Origin: Ruminococcaceae bacterium UBA7030
GTDB taxonomy: Bacteria > Bacillota > Clostridia > Oscillospirales > Acutalibacteraceae
Reading direction: 5' to 3'
DNA: 15,285 nt
NCBI GenBank assembly: GCA_002494125.1
Contig: DLBD01000076.1
Span: forward strand, 1,413-16,697
The notes beneath the pieces were generated by a model that saw only the letters and a list, made by a program, of their open reading frames with translations, made no database searches and was not told the DNA's origin. The translations under genes and the position numbers were made by a program. Positions 14,238 to 15,285 of this stretch are shown here, in pieces. Each line of letters opens with the position of its first letter. Positions within the stretch are counted from its first letter, which is position 1.

Positions 14238-14942
14238 TTATAATGATATCTGGTTTTGCTCCGTGCGGATAAATTCTGTAATAATCTTTGACGAAACATC
14301 GGCTGCAATTTTCTTAAAGGTCGGATAATCAAGCTGCGAGTCCTCATCGCCGCCGTCGCTGATTGAGCGAACAACGGCAAACGGCACGCCGTTTGCGGCA
14401 CACACGTGACCGATTGCGCCGCCCTCCATTTCGCCGCAGATTGCCCCGAATTCATCTGCAATAAACTCCTTGAGCTTTGTGTCTGCGATGAAGGTATCGC
14501 CGCTTGCAATAACACCCCTGTGAATTTTTTCACCACGGCGTATTGCGGTTTGGGCAAGACGCTGTGAAAGGTCCGCGTCGGTATCAATCATAACAGTATT
14601 AAGACCTGTGATGAAACCCCTCGGCTCGCCGAGGGCGGTTATATCAAGGTCATATTCACAGACCTGTGTTGCTATAACAACATTTTTAATTGCAACGTCC
14701 TTACAAAGCGAGCAGCCGACACCCACGTTTATAATTTTATCCGCGTCAAATTTATCAATCATAATCTGAGCGCAGATTGCGGCATTCACCTTAGCCGGCG
14801 AGCACTGCGCAACGCAGACAAGCACATCCTCAATAAATCCGCAGACAAAGTCAATTCCCGCAAGCTTTGTTACGGTTTTGTTTTTTACAAGTGCCTTGAC
14901 AGCGTCAACCTCAACGTCCATTGCACCGATAATACCAAGCAT
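14238..14942 (-). CDS. mtnN: 5'-methylthioadenosine/S-adenosylhomocysteine nucleosidase
   Basis: A 234-residue protein of the usual MTAN (Pfs) length. It hydrolyses methylthioadenosine and S-adenosylhomocysteine to adenine and a thioribose product, clearing inhibitors of SAM-dependent methylation and feeding methionine salvage; in some bacteria it supplies the AI-2 pathway. Family residues align with the E. coli enzyme at an offset of one: E11 in GIIGAMDVEV, E173 in GEMEGGAIGHVC, and the catalytic acid D196 in VRSISDGG. I chose ATG 14942, preceded by GGGAGA; the longer frame to 15047 would cross the promoter and adds a hydrophobic N-terminus foreign to the family. Several extra Cys residues (CSLC, VCVAQC) are notable but not diagnostic. 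The gene is divergent from rpmH. Confidence 0.94.
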   Translation of the reverse strand: MLGIIGAMDVEVDAVKALVKNKTVTKLAGIDFVCGFIEDVLVCVAQCSPAKVNAAICAQIMIDKFDADKIINVGVGCSLCKDVAIKNVVIATQVCEYDLDITALGEPRGFITGLNTVMIDTDADLSQRLAQTAIRRGEKIHRGVIASGDTFIADTKLKEFIADEFGAICGEMEGGAIGHVCAANGVPFAVVRSISDGGDEDSQLDYPTFKKIAADVSSKIITEFIRTEQNQISL

Positions 14943-15018
14943 AATTATTCTCCCGAAATCTGATGGTTTACTTTTCTTCTTGTGTGTTGCACAAATGCGC
15001 AATACCAAATATAGTGTT

Positions 15019-15047
15019 ATTATAATATATAATATAAATAAATACAA
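15019..15047 (-). promoter_or_regulatory. Promoter of the MTA/SAH nucleosidase gene
   Basis: On the minus strand, TTGTAT (15047-15042), a 17-bp spacer and perfect TATAAT (15024-15019). The start would lie near 15012, giving a leader of about 70 bases, which can fold a small hairpin (TTGCGC/GTGCAA with one G-U pair) near 14988-15003. Confidence 0.7.
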
Positions 15048-15064
15048 GATTTATTATTTTTTTG

Positions 15065-15094
15065 TTGACAAGTCTTATTAATTTATAATATAAT
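15065..15094 (+). promoter_or_regulatory. rpmH: Promoter of rpmH
   Basis: Perfect TTGACA (15065-15070) and perfect TATAAT (15089-15094) with an 18-bp AT-rich spacer, as expected for a ribosomal protein gene. The predicted start near 15100 leaves a leader of about 120 bases. Confidence 0.85.
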
Positions 15095-15100
15095 AATCGT

Positions 15101-15220
15101 CGATATTGTGGAGAGGTATCCTTATCTCTCATACAGACAATACAATATGCCTGTGTAATACCAACACAGAGATTATAAAAGATTAAGACAAGTTTAGTCT
15201 TTAGTAAGGAGTGAATCAGA
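15101..15220 (+). promoter_or_regulatory. Structured 5' leader of rpmH (candidate cis-regulatory RNA)
   Basis: The leader can form nested structure. An outer stem ATATTGT/ACAATAT (15103-15109 with 15142-15148) encloses a hairpin GAGAGGTA/TATCTCTC (15111-15118 with 15123-15130, one G-U pair, TCCT loop). A second hairpin CTGTGT/ACACAG (15151-15156 with 15164-15169) and a third weak one AAGAC/GTCTT (15185-15189 with 15197-15201) follow before the ribosome binding site AAGGAG (15206-15211). I do not match it to a named leader family. The pairings were found by eye, without a folding calculation. Confidence 0.45.
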
Positions 15221-15285
15221 ATGAAGAGAACTTTCCAGCCAAAGAAAAGACATGCAAAGAAGGAGCATGGCTTCAGAAAGAGAAT
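15221..15285 (+). CDS. rpmH: 50S ribosomal protein L34 (bL34), 3'-partial
   Basis: Only 21 codons and two bases lie in the window. They read MKRTFQPKKR then HAKKEHGFRKR, the start of bacterial L34, a basic protein of about 44 residues in the large ribosomal subunit. ATG 15221 is preceded by AAGGAG with a 9-base spacer. In most bacteria rnpA and the yidC region follow; that part is beyond the window edge. The gene upstream and divergent here is the MTA/SAH nucleosidase rather than dnaA. Confidence 0.95.
   Translation, partial: MKRTFQPKKRHAKKEHGFRKR

Noticed and set aside
14943..15047. N-terminal extension of the MTA/SAH nucleosidase
   Set aside because: It would cross the predicted promoter and leader; ATG 14942 has GGGAGA upstream and aligns with known MTAN starts.

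Overview
The window looks like chromosomal DNA of a Gram-positive, low-to-mid GC member of the Clostridia, most likely Ruminococcaceae/Oscillospirales and possibly a gut commensal. This is inferred from strong AGGAGG-type ribosome binding sites, TTGACA/TATAAT-type promoters, a class B sortase with an SPKTG surface protein, a transketolase split into two genes, and a heterodimeric ABC exporter controlled by a MarR regulator. I see no tRNA, rRNA, IS element, phage gene or CRISPR array. No gap between genes exceeds 300 bases.

Left part (1-5453): the 3' part of a GH27 alpha-galactosidase-type glycosidase (+) converges on a three-gene minus-strand operon through a shared hairpin terminator. The operon is a MarR-family repressor and two half-size ABC exporters, with overlapping stop/start codons. 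It has a good promoter with two tandem TTAG-type palindromes just downstream of its -10 box, which is a likely autoregulatory operator. The two ABC proteins have complementary defects in their ATP sites, as in asymmetric heterodimeric exporters.

Middle (5454-8027): divergent from the operon is rsmA (16S rRNA dimethyladenosine transferase), followed by a MATE-family efflux transporter. Two separate drug-export systems therefore flank an rRNA methylase gene.

Cell-envelope and carbon block (7954-12690): a consensus promoter drives a small secreted protein ending in an SPKTG sorting signal. After a terminator hairpin come a class B sortase, an LCP (LytR-CpsA-Psr) ligase overlapping it by 17 bases, and the two transketolase halves tktN and tktC. 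A strong bidirectional hairpin closes the block. The sortase, LCP and transketolase genes are packed tightly enough to be one transcript. The LCP protein carries an unusual cytoplasmic tail with ten consecutive histidines inside a 50-residue Ser/His tract.

Right part (12690-15285): a histidine phosphatase (-) is divergent from an XRE-type regulator (+), with three inverted repeats in the gap. An MTA/SAH nucleosidase (-) is divergent from rpmH (ribosomal protein L34, cut by the window edge). rpmH has a consensus promoter and a leader of about 120 bases that can form nested hairpins. dnaA, the usual divergent neighbour of rpmH in Firmicutes, is not here.

The items most worth a second look are the SPKTG protein/class B sortase/LCP cluster with its His-rich LCP tail, the rpmH leader, and the inverted-repeat divergent promoter of the XRE regulator.
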